Source: Micropterix aruncella (taxonomy: Eukaryota > Arthropoda > Insecta > Lepidoptera > Micropterigidae). Taken from it: 64,000 nucleotides of DNA. The notes beneath the pieces were generated by a model. It was not told the origin of the DNA. It saw nothing but the letters and a program-made list of their open reading frames with translations, and made no database searches. The translations under genes and the position numbers were made by a program. Below are positions 9,131 through 18,648 of this stretch, one piece after another; position 1 is the stretch's first letter, and every line of letters starts with the position of its first letter. Location of the stretch: NCBI GenBank assembly GCA_944548615.1, contig OX155973.1, positions 20,903,728 to 20,967,727 on the forward strand, given 5' to 3'.

Positions 9131-12082
9131 TTATTCTACTACATCGATCATGGCATGGATAGATAAACGCTCTTCTTGCACCAGCCATTTATTTATTTTG
9201 CTTTTAAACACATGACAATTGGGGCTGGCTTTAATGTCACTGCTTAATTTATTATAGAGTCTTGTAGCTATGAAAGAGTAGTGTCGCTGTCCGAAAGTCG
9301 TCTTCATCCTAGGTACATTCAAATTATCACTCAGGAGTTGTCTAGTGGGTTTCGTGTGCGTAATAATGAAAGATTTATTTTGTTTGGCCACGAAAACCCA
9401 ACGTAGTGCAGTTTTAATGAATAATAACCTAGCATCCAAAACCTGAGCCTCTTTAAAGAGTTCCTTAGAAGAATATTGATATGGTTTGCGATGCATGATT
9501 TTTAAAATACAATTTTGCGCTGTTAGAAGTGGCGTCAGGAGGGTTTTGCAGCACCCACCCCACCCAATTATACCATAGTTAATAAGGGTTTCACATAATG
9601 CAAAATACACTATGGTTAGCGTCCTGCGATCCAGAACACTCCTCAACTCTTTGAAAGTATAACCAAGGGTTCTCACTTTCTTTGACACTGCATTGACTTG
9701 CTCTTCCCATCGCAATTTATTGTCAACTACAATGCCTAGATATTTGACTGTGGGGGATCTCTTTAGTGGTGCACAATTACACGAGGTTTCAGAGTGACAT
9801 TTGTGAATAGTTACGTGGTGATTTACTGTTGGCTGACCCTTATTAGTAGGGCTAAAAGTCATATAACTGGTTTTACTCACATTTAGTGTTAGTTTTGCAG
9901 TTTCTAGCCAATCACGAATCTCATTCATGCCCAAATTTGCTTTTGTGAGAGTACTGTCCCAATTTGATCCCTTAAAGATAACTACAGTGTCGTAAGCATA
10001 TGAAATTATTTTTGCTGACGGTAACTGGCAAAGATCATTTATATAAATGAGGAAAAGTATGGGTCCCAGGACGCTTCCTTGCGGAACCCCATAGGTTAGT
10101 GGTTCAGCGTCACTAAAGTGGTTAAGAATCGACACAAACTGGACTCTGTTAGTTAAATAGCTCTGAAACCATTGGAGACTGGATGACGCTACGCCCATTT
10201 TTTTTAATTGTTGTAGTAACCTATTATGCGGCACCGAATCAAAGGCTTTCGCCAAATCTAAAAATACTGCCAGGCACTTTTCTCCCTTGTCTATGCCTTG
10301 TACAAGAAAATCTGTTAAGGCTGAGATGGCGTTTGATGTCCCTAAGCCTTCTCTAAAGCCAAATTGATTGTCTGACAGAATAGCGTTTTCTCCTAAGAAT
10401 TTCATTAATCTTAATTTAGCCACCTTTCCAATAATTTTCGACATTGTATTCAGTATTGAAATAGGTCGATAATTATTCACCTGCAGTTTGTCACCCCCCT
10501 TAAAAATTGGTATTACTCTAGCAGTTTTCAAATCGCTCGGAAATACACCACTTCTAAAGCTAACGTTGATTATATGACTGATGGGTACGCTTATATATGA
10601 CTTAGTAATTTTAAATATATGGGACCCTAATTCATCATTTCCTGCTGCTGACTTATTCTTTAGGCTTTCAATTATCTTCGTGACTTCAGCAGCATTAGTC
10701 GGTCTGAGATATAGTGAGGCCTGGTAGATACCAGTATCATTACATGAATCAATTTCTTCATCCGTGACAAATTTTTTGGCTAACATAGGACCCACGCCAC
10801 AAAAGTGTTTATTAATGTGATTTAGCACTTTTTTAGTGTTATTTTGCAGGGTAACAACTTCGATTTGGATTTTGGACAAAGACGAAGTTTTTTTATTTTT
10901 TGAATTTGATGCTTCTTTTATTATTTCCCATATTTTCTGAGGGTCTTCTTTCGAGTTTGAAATTTGCGTTTTGTAGAATCTTTGCTTCGTTATTTTAATT
11001 ATATTCTTACATATATTTCTATACCGCGTAAATTTTTGTTTTAAAATGAGGTCATCCGGTCGCTTTTTTAAGGTAGCGTGCATTTTATCGCGTTTGTGAA
11101 TACAAAAGAGTAGACCCTTAGTGATCCAAGGCTTTAGTTTTTTGTGTTTGTGTCTAATTTTAAAAGTTTCAATTGACGTGTTTTTATTTACTATTTGACC
11201 TAACGAAGTGATAAATGCCCGATATGTTTCATCTGTATTATGCAGAGAGAGAACAGGAGACCAGTCGTGACTGCTAATGTCTTTTAATATATTATCGTAG
11301 TTAATAGTTTTCTTTGTGAATTCATTTTTATGTTCAGCCTCCTTCCTCCATTTCCCTACTTTAAATAATATTGTATAATGATCTGTAATAGAGTTTTGGA
11401 AGATGATCGTGGAAATCGTATTCTTAGAGCGAATCATAACATGATCAATACAAGTACTACTATTATTGAATTCTCGCGTTGGCTGGACAACCTCTGGGCG
11501 GAGTCCATGTAGCATTAGAAGATTGATATATTGGTCAGCTTGAATGTTTGCCTTCCCTTCTATTGAAATATTAAGATCCCCACAAAGTATTAAATTCTTT
11601 ACGCTTCGATTTTCAATTAAGACCCCGTCTAATTTTTTTATAAAATTTGTGATATTGTTATTGGATGGACTCCTATATACACAGAGTAGAGTTCTATCAA
11701 TATCAATGTTAACCTGTAGACAATTTGCTTCAGGGAGATTAATTTCTTGGACAGACATATAACTAAAACCTTCTCGTATATACACTACCACACCATCATT
11801 CTGAGTGTGGTTTAGCGTTGTGTGGTAGCATTCATATCCAGGAATGTGCTTATCCCTAAAGTAGTGTCCATTCCAGGTCTCGGTGAGTATTAGAATATCT
11901 AGGTCAATTTGGAGACGCTCTAATAGAATAATAAATTGATCGTAATTTTTATTGAGACTTCTAATATTTAGACATAGACACTTGACTGTATCACCCTCGG
12001 ACATAATCTCTCTGCACAACAATACGTTTGATGTGACGTGTCTGTTTTCAGTACTATTATTCAAAAAATTCATGTAATCCAT
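9131..12082 (-). CDS. LINE ORF2: endonuclease-reverse transcriptase, RT catalytic motif mutated
   Basis: Open frame of 983 codons. Residues ~35-240 are an AP-type endonuclease with its motifs in order: LNIRSLNKN, LILTETW, GDLNIS, CIDHV and TDHY. A linker follows. RT begins at ~480 with VIPIFKGG, NNYRPISIL, NQFGFREGLGT, motif A FLDLAKAFDSV and motif B YGVPQGSVLGP. Motif C reads YAYDTVV instead of (F/Y)ADDT: the first catalytic aspartate is a tyrosine (TAC at about 9999-9997 on the minus strand). The C-terminal region keeps YLGIVVDNKLRW and FGQRHYSFIATRLYN. The first ATG overlaps the upstream stop in TAATG at 12084-12080, an arrangement known for coupled ORF1/ORF2 translation in some insect LINEs. 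With intact length but a broken catalytic site, this copy would make an inactive RT. Confidence 0.9.
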   Translation of the reverse strand: MDYMNFLNNSTENRHVTSNVLLCREIMSEGDTVKCLCLNIRSLNKNYDQFIILLERLQIDLDILILTETWNGHYFRDKHIPGYECYHTTLNHTQNDGVVVYIREGFSYMSVQEINLPEANCLQVNIDIDRTLLCVYRSPSNNNITNFIKKLDGVLIENRSVKNLILCGDLNISIEGKANIQADQYINLLMLHGLRPEVVQPTREFNNSSTCIDHVMIRSKNTISTIIFQNSITDHYTILFKVGKWRKEAEHKNEFTKKTINYDNILKDISSHDWSPVLSLHNTDETYRAFITSLGQIVNKNTSIETFKIRHKHKKLKPWITKGLLFCIHKRDKMHATLKKRPDDLILKQKFTRYRNICKNIIKITKQRFYKTQISNSKEDPQKIWEIIKEASNSKNKKTSSLSKIQIEVVTLQNNTKKVLNHINKHFCGVGPMLAKKFVTDEEIDSCNDTGIYQASLYLRPTNAAEVTKIIESLKNKSAAGNDELGSHIFKITKSYISVPISHIINVSFRSGVFPSDLKTARVIPIFKGGDKLQVNNYRPISILNTMSKIIGKVAKLRLMKFLGENAILSDNQFGFREGLGTSNAISALTDFLVQGIDKGEKCLAVFLDLAKAFDSVPHNRLLQQLKKMGVASSSLQWFQSYLTNRVQFVSILNHFSDAEPLTYGVPQGSVLGPILFLIYINDLCQLPSAKIISYAYDTVVIFKGSNWDSTLTKANLGMNEIRDWLETAKLTLNVSKTSYMTFSPTNKGQPTVNHHVTIHKCHSETSCNCAPLKRSPTVKYLGIVVDNKLRWEEQVNAVSKKVRTLGYTFKELRSVLDRRTLTIVYFALCETLINYGIIGWGGCCKTLLTPLLTAQNCILKIMHRKPYQYSSKELFKEAQVLDARLLFIKTALRWVFVAKQNKSFIITHTKPTRQLLSDNLNVPRMKTTFGQRHYSFIATRLYNKLSSDIKASPNCHVFKSKINKWLVQEERLSIHAMIDVVE

Positions 12083-12205
12083 TACAATACAACAGTAATC
12101 ATTATAGTTTTGATAAGCAGTTTTAGCAACATTTTGTTAAGACTTTTAGTTAGTTTGTAGAGCGATATCATATCACAACCAATGCAGATCAAGAATATTA
12201 TAATT
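12083..12205 (-). pseudogene. Probable ORF1 tail of the LINE (about 37 codons)
   Basis: Upstream of ORF2 the frame LTKSLNKMLLKLLIKTIM... ends in TAA that overlaps the ORF2 ATG by one base (TAATG). Only this stub belongs to the LINE; the longer open frame reaching 12513 runs into the LTR-like host repeat. It is either the end of a 5'-truncated ORF1 or a leader; no ORF1 domain is visible. Confidence 0.4.
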
Positions 12206-12641
12206 ATATGGATGAGGATTGTATTTGTGCTCCTAGTATCTTGTACTGGGCACGGCTCGAGTCTGTGGGATTGCAGACTTATGCTTCGTGACTGGGAAAG
12301 ATAAGGAAAGGAAACCAAGGAGCCGGACTCGTTGAGCGACCTCGTGAGAAGGGTACCGAGTATGCCGTCGCAACCTTGGGGTAGGTGATCACTTGAGGAA
12401 TGATACCTTGCTTGCTTTTTCGCCGGTTTATATAGGCCGGGAAATGATGCAATCCGAAATATTTCGAGTAAAAGTATTGTTTCATCGTGCTGATTCATCG
12501 CTTCACGAGTCAAAATAATCGCTGAATTGTGTCAGTGTATTTCACTGGAAATCGATGCATTTATTGATCGCATGTAACGGTACTTAAGGGCCGTTACAAA
12601 ACTATCAAACGAGGGGGAAAACCCAGAGAATCCTTCCCATG

Positions 12642-13024
12642 CAGGGCCTGATTTAGGGGAGTGCATCCGGGGCTACAGCCCTGGGGCCTCTATAAAAGAG
12701 GGGCTCTAACAATAGAGACTTCAAAAATATTTCAAATTCCGACGTGTAAACTAGTAAACACTAGTAAACAACTTTTCCTTTGATATTTTTTTCGCTGTTT
12801 TACCTCTACCTACAGTACTTTGTGCAAACATGATTACCTATATTGTTCATATTTAAAAAAAAACGATTCATCTATATGTGTTCACTCCAATCTGAAACAA
12901 TTGAATGTTAAAATTTGTTTCAACCGTTACCTTTCTTCCTCAACACGGGGACTCATTTTAGGGCAACAAGGGGCCTCCACTCTTTTGTTGCCCCAAGGCC
13001 TCCAAACGTCTAAATCCGGCCCTA
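12642..13024 (+). mobile_element. hAT-type MITE (383 bp)
   Basis: Terminal inverted repeats: left CAGGGCCTGATTTAG, right end reads (reverse complement) TAGGGCCGGATTTAG. Flanked by an 8-bp duplicate, TTCCCATG (12634-12641) and TCCCCATG (13025-13032), one mismatch. CAGGG-type ends plus 8-bp duplications are diagnostic of hAT elements. It carries no transposase; the ORF at 12820-13110 is incidental. Confidence 0.85.
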
Positions 13025-13640
13025 TCCCCATGTATCCGTTCGTCCACTCCTCACGCACTACCCTTCCGGTATGTGTGAGGTTGTCGTTACACGACATCCC
13101 GGGCAGATAAACGACCCATGTCGTTAGAACTGCTTGGGTGGTGGGCGGGGTTTCTCCCCTCGTCTGTCACCGCGTAAACATTAAAGAACATATCAAAGCT
13201 GTTAAAATCTTATCTGCGAACATATATTGAATAGCGTAATTAACCACTAGCTGCAGTTTCAAAATCCCATTGTGCTATCCAAAGAACGAATCGACTTTCC
13301 TCGCATGAACTGGGAAGCCATTGAAATAAGAAGAACCCCGAACTTCAATAGAGACGACGGCAAACTCACCCTCTCTTCGTGGAAACATTTACGTGGGACC
13401 CTCTTCTTAAAATGTTTCCACCGCCGAACGCCGAATGCAAGTACATAAGACAGTATAGAGTGAGTCCTGTGTGCACGACGGATTTTCGAAATTCGCGCGC
13501 AGCGAGCCACCCCCCCCCCCCCCACCACCACCACCATTATAATCTAAGCAGTGAGAGCAGCTTTCTCAGTCTACCCTAGACAACAGCGGCTGCAACGTCG
13601 CCGAAAAGTCGGGTTTTACAAACTTTACGCTGTAAATTCA

Positions 13641-14033
13641 TTTTTTATCTGATTAATAAGGCGGCGGCGGCTGTCGGCGCAAGGCTATGTAAAGGATCAC
13701 GAGTGGCGCGCGATTGCCACGAGATACCTGCAGCAGGGCACGCATCCCTTGCGATGCCACACTCAGAAAGCCGAGTCAGTGAGCCCGGCTCACTTGAAGT
13801 TCCGCTAAAGGGCAATTGCCCAGTGGAAGGCGTCACTGCCTTAGACATGGCCCGTCCACTGACTCGCAGAATGCGCAATCGTCTTTAAGCACTGGATGTT
13901 TATAGAGATAACACGCGTCAATGAGGCCGTAAAGGAGCTTGCGTAAATTGAAATATGTTTCAACGAATATTGTTTCAATGAAGAACTTTATTCTCGAAAA
14001 TACCTTCTTTTTAGCACGAATAAATCGTGTCTA
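13641..14033. other. GC-rich segment of unknown nature
   Basis: 13650-13890 is much more GC-rich than its surroundings and has overlapping open frames on both strands (61 codons on +, 77 on -), including EPGSLEVPLKGNCPVEGV on the + strand. No domain recognised, no splice pattern evident, no second copy seen in this window. Could be part of an older transposon. Confidence 0.35.
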
Positions 14034-14679
14034 TGGGAGCTAATGGGCCCTGTTGGAGTTGGCCACGAAGACCCATTTCATTCAGAGTCGGTCATACTCA
14101 CGGGTCAGCACCCGTCCGGCGTAATCCACGCAGAAGGGGAAGCCAGGGCAGGACGCTGGCCTGAGAGCCGGTCTCCCTTAGGATTCAGCCTCCGGGCTAT
14201 GATGTGCACTTCGACTAACAGCCAGGGGAGTCTAGGAACAGTAATGTTTCCTATAGATCGGGGGTGGGTGTTAACCTTATGGCAACTGATCTCGAAACGA
14301 CCATCCGGCAACCCGATCCCGGGTGAATCAGCCGGGCAAAGGATGCCGAGGTTCGCGATAGATTCGGTTGACACCGTATCATCTCATCATAAGAGAACGG
14401 TATGCGCAAGCGACTTCGATGCTGTAACCAGTCAGGAGGTAGGAGGTATCCTGAAGGTTAATTCTAGACTAGACTAGACTGCTAAACTGGTAGTCAGGGG
14501 GTGAGGCTGATCGCTGAGTACCTTTCCCGGTGCCTCACCGTAAGGCGTTGTCCTCTGATGGGCAGGTCGCGGACTATGGATTGCTTTTCGTCCCAAGTCT
14601 TCTGCGCTCACCTCACGAGAAACAGAACGATAAATTTCGTTAAAACTTCCTAAGGTGAGTTGTTGTTGAGAGCTCTAGT
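14034..14679 (+). mobile_element. 680-bp SINE-like element, variant subfamily
   Basis: Head at the left (gggagctaatgggcccTGTT), with the family body on to gagagctctagttg. Possible short duplicate TGTCTA at 14028-14033 and 14680-14685. It contains a segment (aggaggtaggaggtatcctg..., 14430-14560) absent from the standard copies but found inverted at 51361-51446, so at least two subfamilies exist. Confidence 0.7.
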
Positions 14680-15553
14680 TGTCTAATAATTATAAATACC
14701 ATATTTCAGTTTTTTGTAGCGGCAGTCGGGTTTTAAATTTGTAAATTATTTAAGGCTCCCTTCCGAGTTGACGCGACTAAAAATTTAGATATTTTTGCAA
14801 TGCCACGCGCCCGCACGCTTTCGATATATACATAAATATTATAGGTATACCGCGGCGACAAGGGAATACGTCCCACCGTTGACAGTGACCAATTACGAAT
14901 AACGACTTTGGCTTCGCGCGTCGTATATAGATTTGGGTTTTCAATTATAATATAATAAATTATCAAATGAATATTTTTTTATAAAGTAAAAACTAGATTA
15001 CAATAATAAAATGACGATCACTATGTTATTTTTTATATCACTCAAAAGTATCTTTAATAAATAGGAAAAAAATATGTTTGGCCATAACAATTCTGGAAAC
15101 TAAGTAATTTCAAAACATTTTTTTTAAATATTTTTTGTATGGAAGTTCCAAAAACTATCTTGATACTATGCAAATAGACCATACGCTGGTGTGAACGGTG
15201 TTTTTTAATATTGAGAATCATCTCTAGGTTTTTCAAAAACTGAAGACAAATCTCGCTCGTTTTTATTTTTTTGGAAAACAGTAACAGAATAATGATAATT
15301 TACAATTAATATGGAAATAATTTATCATTTTCGTTTTGACGAAATGATAACTTAAGGACCGGGTTTTTAAAATCCGGCATAATTGTATTAAAATTCTTTT
15401 TCGTGTTCTCACAACCAGGCCACAAAATTATGCTTCATATAGCTTGTCTTACGGTGTCTTAAGGCGATGATTATATTATATTTAAAATCCAGGGGCGAGG
15501 TCGCATGGATCCGTGGGATTATCCTTGGATAACATGGGATTATCCTCAAGTCT
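14680..15553. other. Non-genic stretch
   Basis: AT-rich. A copy of the short GGCAGTCG motif (tttttgtagcggcagtcggg) is at about 14712-14731. No coding sequence recognised. Confidence 0.4.
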
Positions 15554-16230
15554 AATCTATCCTCGGGAGTTAATCGGCCCATGCTGGGTTGGCCACGAAG
15601 ACCCATGTGTTCAGGGTCGGTCACACTCACGGGTCAACACCCATACGATGGCCTCCACGCATGAAGTGTGGGCCTGGGTAGGACTCTGGCCTTGGTCAGT
15701 TTTCCCTGGGAATCAAACCTCTGGCGTTCCTGGGCGGTCTGCGCAGCGTGCGGCGCAAGCCAATCGATTGTGCACTCTGACTAACAGTCGGGGGAGTCTG
15801 GAAGCTGTACTGTTTCCTATAGAGCGGGGGTGGTTGCGGACCTTACGGCGACTGCTCTTGAAATGACCATCGGCCATCCGATCCTGGGTGAAGAGCCGGG
15901 CAAAGGACGCCGTGGTCCGCGATAGATTCGGTATACACCGTTTCACCGCTTCGTAAGGGAGAGGACCGCGCAAGCGACCTCGAACTCGGAACCAATCGAG
16001 AGACCGGAAAAATCTGGTCACAATTCGAAGTAAGGGCGCGAGTGTCGGCCCGCCAGGTAACATTACTGGCTATCTCGCGGTTAAGGCGTTGGTATCTTGC
16101 GGGTTGTGGCATAGCTAGATGGTGGACTGTTTTGTCCCAAGTCTTCTACGCTCACTGCAGGGAGATAGAACGACTAATCGTTAAAACTTCCTGAGGTAAC
16201 GGGCTCGCCCGCTGTAGTCGACAACCCAAG
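15554..16230 (+). mobile_element. 680-bp SINE-like element with exact 14-bp target duplication
   Basis: Flanked by TTATCCTCAAGTCT at 15540-15553 and 16231-16244, giving 677 bp. Head at the left: A-box-like ATGCTGGGTTGG at 15581-15592 and B-box-like GGGTCAACACC at 15631-15641. Ends ...ctgtagtcgacaacccaag. An antisense open frame of 116 codons (15713-16063) is shared, with few differences, by copies at 23721-24062 and 48812-49162, but has no recognisable domain. Confidence 0.85.
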
Positions 16231-16244
16231 TTATCCTCAAGTCT

Positions 16245-16750
16245 GAATTTTATTTTCACGAGCTGTTTGTTCCTATGCGCCTTGCCGCCATCTATTCCGT
16301 TCAACCAAAGTAGATAGCTTTCCCGAAGGTATTTATTGCCTTTTCGCATGCCTAAAATGCCACATGTCATACGGATCAATGAGCATGAGTGAAAATATTA
16401 CGAGATTGTTTTCCATGAACAAGGCAAATATATCACATGAAAAAAATGGGAGATTAGGTTAGCGAATCTAATGCGAAATTTTATTAGCATTCGTGCCTTG
16501 GGAACCGACAAAAAATATGTTCTTTTTTGCCAGTTGATTAAGGGTGGTAGCTAAATATTCCGTGCAGTTTGGGCTATATGACCTGTGTGCCTATTTGGGT
16601 CACTTCAACTCACGGCTCAACTCCTGTTATCAACAAGTACAATAATTTAAAAAATTATAAACGCGACTGCCATTACAAAAAGTGAACTGTTGCATCATAA
16701 CATAATTTTATATATTATAATATTATATATAAGAATATAAATATTATTTA
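16245..16750. other. Non-genic stretch
   Basis: AT-rich intron sequence. The GGCAGTCGTG motif occurs inverted and diverged (cgcgactgccattac) at 16660-16690, followed by TA-rich sequence up to the Helitron end. Confidence 0.4.
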
Positions 16751-17506
16751 CTAGCTGACCTGTGCCCACTTCGATGTGCGGTAAAACTTTTTACCTGTTA
16801 TGAAATTATGAGTGTGGTTCGGTTAGTACTGAGGGCTATGATTTATTTCCTGACTGCCAAAAGAAGGGTTATATTTTTACTGCATATGTATGTATGTATT
16901 TGCATGCCAATTTGACTTTAATACCGTTATTTGTAAGTGTCTTCTTGTGAGTGTCTTATTTGTGAGCGTATTATCTCTTTAACTATTTATGCAGTAAAAG
17001 GGAAATTATATGCGGTAAAAGGGAAAAGTTTGTTGTTTAAAACACTTGAGGCGATAAATTTACTTATTTTGATAGGAATTCATAATTTTTGATAATATGA
17101 CCAATAAACATGACCGAACGATTTAAATTATTTTTTCAATATAAAATACTACTTTTTGTGACTTAAATATAAAAGTTAGACATATGCTGTCGCTGACTTA
17201 TCAGGACAAAAGTTGTAGGCATTATCAAGCTCTACAACTTTTCTCTAGAACTTAATCATATATCTCTCATCGTTAAGGCAGCGTTAGTTAGAAACGTTTT
17301 CGTTCGACTGCTTATTCTCCGACTTACTTTGCAAATCCGACTACCACGAAAAAGTCTTCTCATTTTTTGGATTAATATATAGCGTATGACACTCACAAAT
17401 AATGTGGCTTTCTATTGGTAAAAGAATTTTCAAAATCGGTTCAGTAGATCCAGAGATTACTTTCTACAAGTTCACAAACTTTACCTCTTTATAATATTAG
17501 TATAGA
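16751..17506 (-). mobile_element. Non-autonomous Helitron (756 bp)
   Basis: Read on the minus strand it starts TCTATACTAATATTATAAAG (5' TC) and ends GGTCAGCTAG (3' CTRR), inserted between A and T. A hairpin (GCACA...TGGGC) sits about 11 bases before the end, as expected for Helitrons. It has internal (a)gacactcacaa repeats. Homologous to 55501-56251 and 60797-61305. No Rep/helicase coding capacity. Confidence 0.8.
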
Positions 17507-17579
17507 TAAGGTGGGTATCCATTACGTTTGCGCATCAACTATGCACCGGGAATCTGCAACTGCTGAAATGGAGACGGTT

Positions 17580-17760
17580 CGCGCATCAACTCAAGAACAG
17601 CGAGTGCTCCACAGTTTTAATTCGTACATTGAGCGAACATGTCGTCGCCAGAATATATTTTTAAATTTACCACCCTTCGGTTCCCACATCACTGTATAAT
17701 TTTGGTACTCCGCGATAGAGGTACTCTTCGGCCCACTTCATAGCGATGGATTCGCGTTTA
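17580..17760 (-). pseudogene. MADF-domain relic
   Basis: On the minus strand, MKWAEE then, in the next frame, AEYQNYTVMWEPKGGKFKNI and FWRRHVRS. This matches the first half of a MADF (Myb/SANT-like DNA-binding) domain and the related fragment at 42818-42960. A frameshift separates the two parts. MADF proteins are host transcription factors or the accessory gene of PIF/Harbinger transposons; further along the same strand (near 17800) KVRRWWIRLAHHVRR resembles the start of Harbinger-type proteins, which is only suggestive. Confidence 0.5.
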
Positions 17761-17929
17761 CTCAACGTCGAACGTGATGCGCAAGACGTATCCACCAACG
17801 TCTCACTTTGCTCGCGTCCACGAACACACTGCGCGTCGCAGCGCTACGCCCAGCGGCACGTATCTCGAGACGATTGCGCGCATCCGGAGCCGCACTCAGT
17901 CGGTTGCCCTCGCTGCTTAAGTAATAAAG

Positions 17930-18190
17930 CGTTTTTTTATGGAATATTTTTGTTTTATATATTTATTCATATAGATGCATGTATATTTTGGGAATTTACT
18001 CAATCAGACATTTCATTTGATACGAAACACGATGTATTTATATTAATTTATTGACATTTAGACAATTATTTGTCTGACATTTGAACAGTTTAGATACCCT
18101 ATTTGCGATGGAAAAACGATTCTAACAATACCACACACTTCTAAATCGGTTAGAACGTTTAGAAGTTTAGAAAAATACATACATGAACCT
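17930..18190 (+). repeat. Copy of a ~300-bp interspersed repeat
   Basis: Shares atgtatattttgg, actcaatcagacattt, ttaatttattgacattt, gacaatt and tctaaatcggtt with 28840-29095 (same strand) and 30400-30720 (opposite strand). In the latter two copies the family ends with the ~30-base motif containing GGCAGTCGTG. No ORF. Confidence 0.55.
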
Positions 18191-18634
18191 TGATCACATT
18201 ACATTCCTTTTTGTTGGCCTGTCGTGTAAAAAAGGTTTAACCAGGAGTTCTGGTAAATCATTTAAAAAATCCTCCAAGAAACTCATTATACAATTTTATA
18301 CATCATGTGGTCAGAACTCAACTTCGCCAAATCCTTTGAAGTGGTTATTCAGAGACGCTACTTTTGGGATAAGCGACAATTCGACTTTAACGGGTGACTG
18401 GTCTAGTAGGTACACTAGATAGTCTAGCAGTTTGGTCGTTAAAGAACGAACAGTTCAACTCCTATCCGGTAGCTTCATCGGCGAGGGACGAACTTGGAAA
18501 GGACTCTGTTTTCCCTGTCACGGCTGTGTCGCCTATTATATATCTAATGCAAGTAATGTCCGCTCTAGCACAAGCTCAGCCTAGTGGAGTGACATGTGAC
18601 ATTGTATTTGTAAATATAGGACTATGAGTAAATC
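18191..18634. other. Non-genic stretch
   Basis: No recognised gene. 18520-18625 (cctattatatatctaatgca... gtgacattgtatttgtaaat) looks like a LINE or SINE 3' end but has no matching copy here. Confidence 0.35.
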
Positions 18635-18648
18635 TTGCTATATGTTAT

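Larger units (their letters stand above)
8776..12205 (-). mobile_element. Near full-length LINE (APE endonuclease plus RT)
   Basis: The element is inserted in the LTR-like repeat between 'gggtatat' and 'tatggatgagg'; comparison with the uninterrupted copy at 54.57 kb fixes both edges to within a few bases, with TATAT shared at both edges. On the minus strand it has about 120 bases before ORF2, the 983-codon ORF2, a ~350-base 3' UTR rich in TATGTATG and ATT repeats, a conserved block (ttgcttgccctggaacgggt, cagttgggcagcac), and a tail of (AAATAA)n. Related 3' ends are at 28350-28555 and in the palindrome at 47.2-48.4 kb. Confidence 0.85.
8617..13185 (+). mobile_element. LTR-like insertion carrying a nested LINE and a hAT MITE
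   Basis: The inserted element consists of 8617-8775, 12206-12641 and 13033-13185; the rest is nested. It begins GTGAGGGACCACCCCTCAC, a hairpin, and contains a TATA-like stretch (gtttatataggccggg near 12425). A second copy of its first ~630 bases is at 54385-55010, inside an RTE-type LINE. Short duplication (GAACAT) and lack of a poly(A) tail would suit an LTR, but no LTR-retrotransposon ORF, primer site or clear ...CA end was found, so the class is uncertain. Confidence 0.55.
8268..13640. mobile_element. Penelope-like element (foldback type), split by a nested insertion
   Basis: Left part 8268-8616: the terminal block on the minus strand (gactatcgcggttgtttgac... acccgacgtc), then coding sequence on the plus strand corresponding to KRPIATRLIEH of the GIY-YIG endonuclease. 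Right part 13186-13640: the plus-strand continuation (EHIKAVK, then the C-terminal region and terminal block). The two parts are separated by an insertion at 8617-13185 with a 6-bp duplicate GAACAT on both sides (8611-8616 and 13186-13191). The coding sequence has stops and shifts and is dead. A G/C homopolymer run near 13510 (13+ C) is present. Confidence 0.75.

Noticed and set aside
12082..12513. 143-codon ORF upstream of the LINE ORF2 as a complete ORF1
   Set aside because: Only the last ~40 codons lie in the LINE; the rest reads through the LTR-like repeat into which the LINE inserted.
15713..16063. ~116-codon ORF in the 680-bp family as a real gene
   Set aside because: It is antisense to the tRNA-like head, has no recognised domain, and is broken in the 6.2-kb copy. 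Its survival in three copies is equally explained by recent insertion of a GC-rich repeat.
17746..18054. 102-codon ORF on the plus strand
   Set aside because: Antisense to the MADF/transposon-like sequence and without recognisable features.
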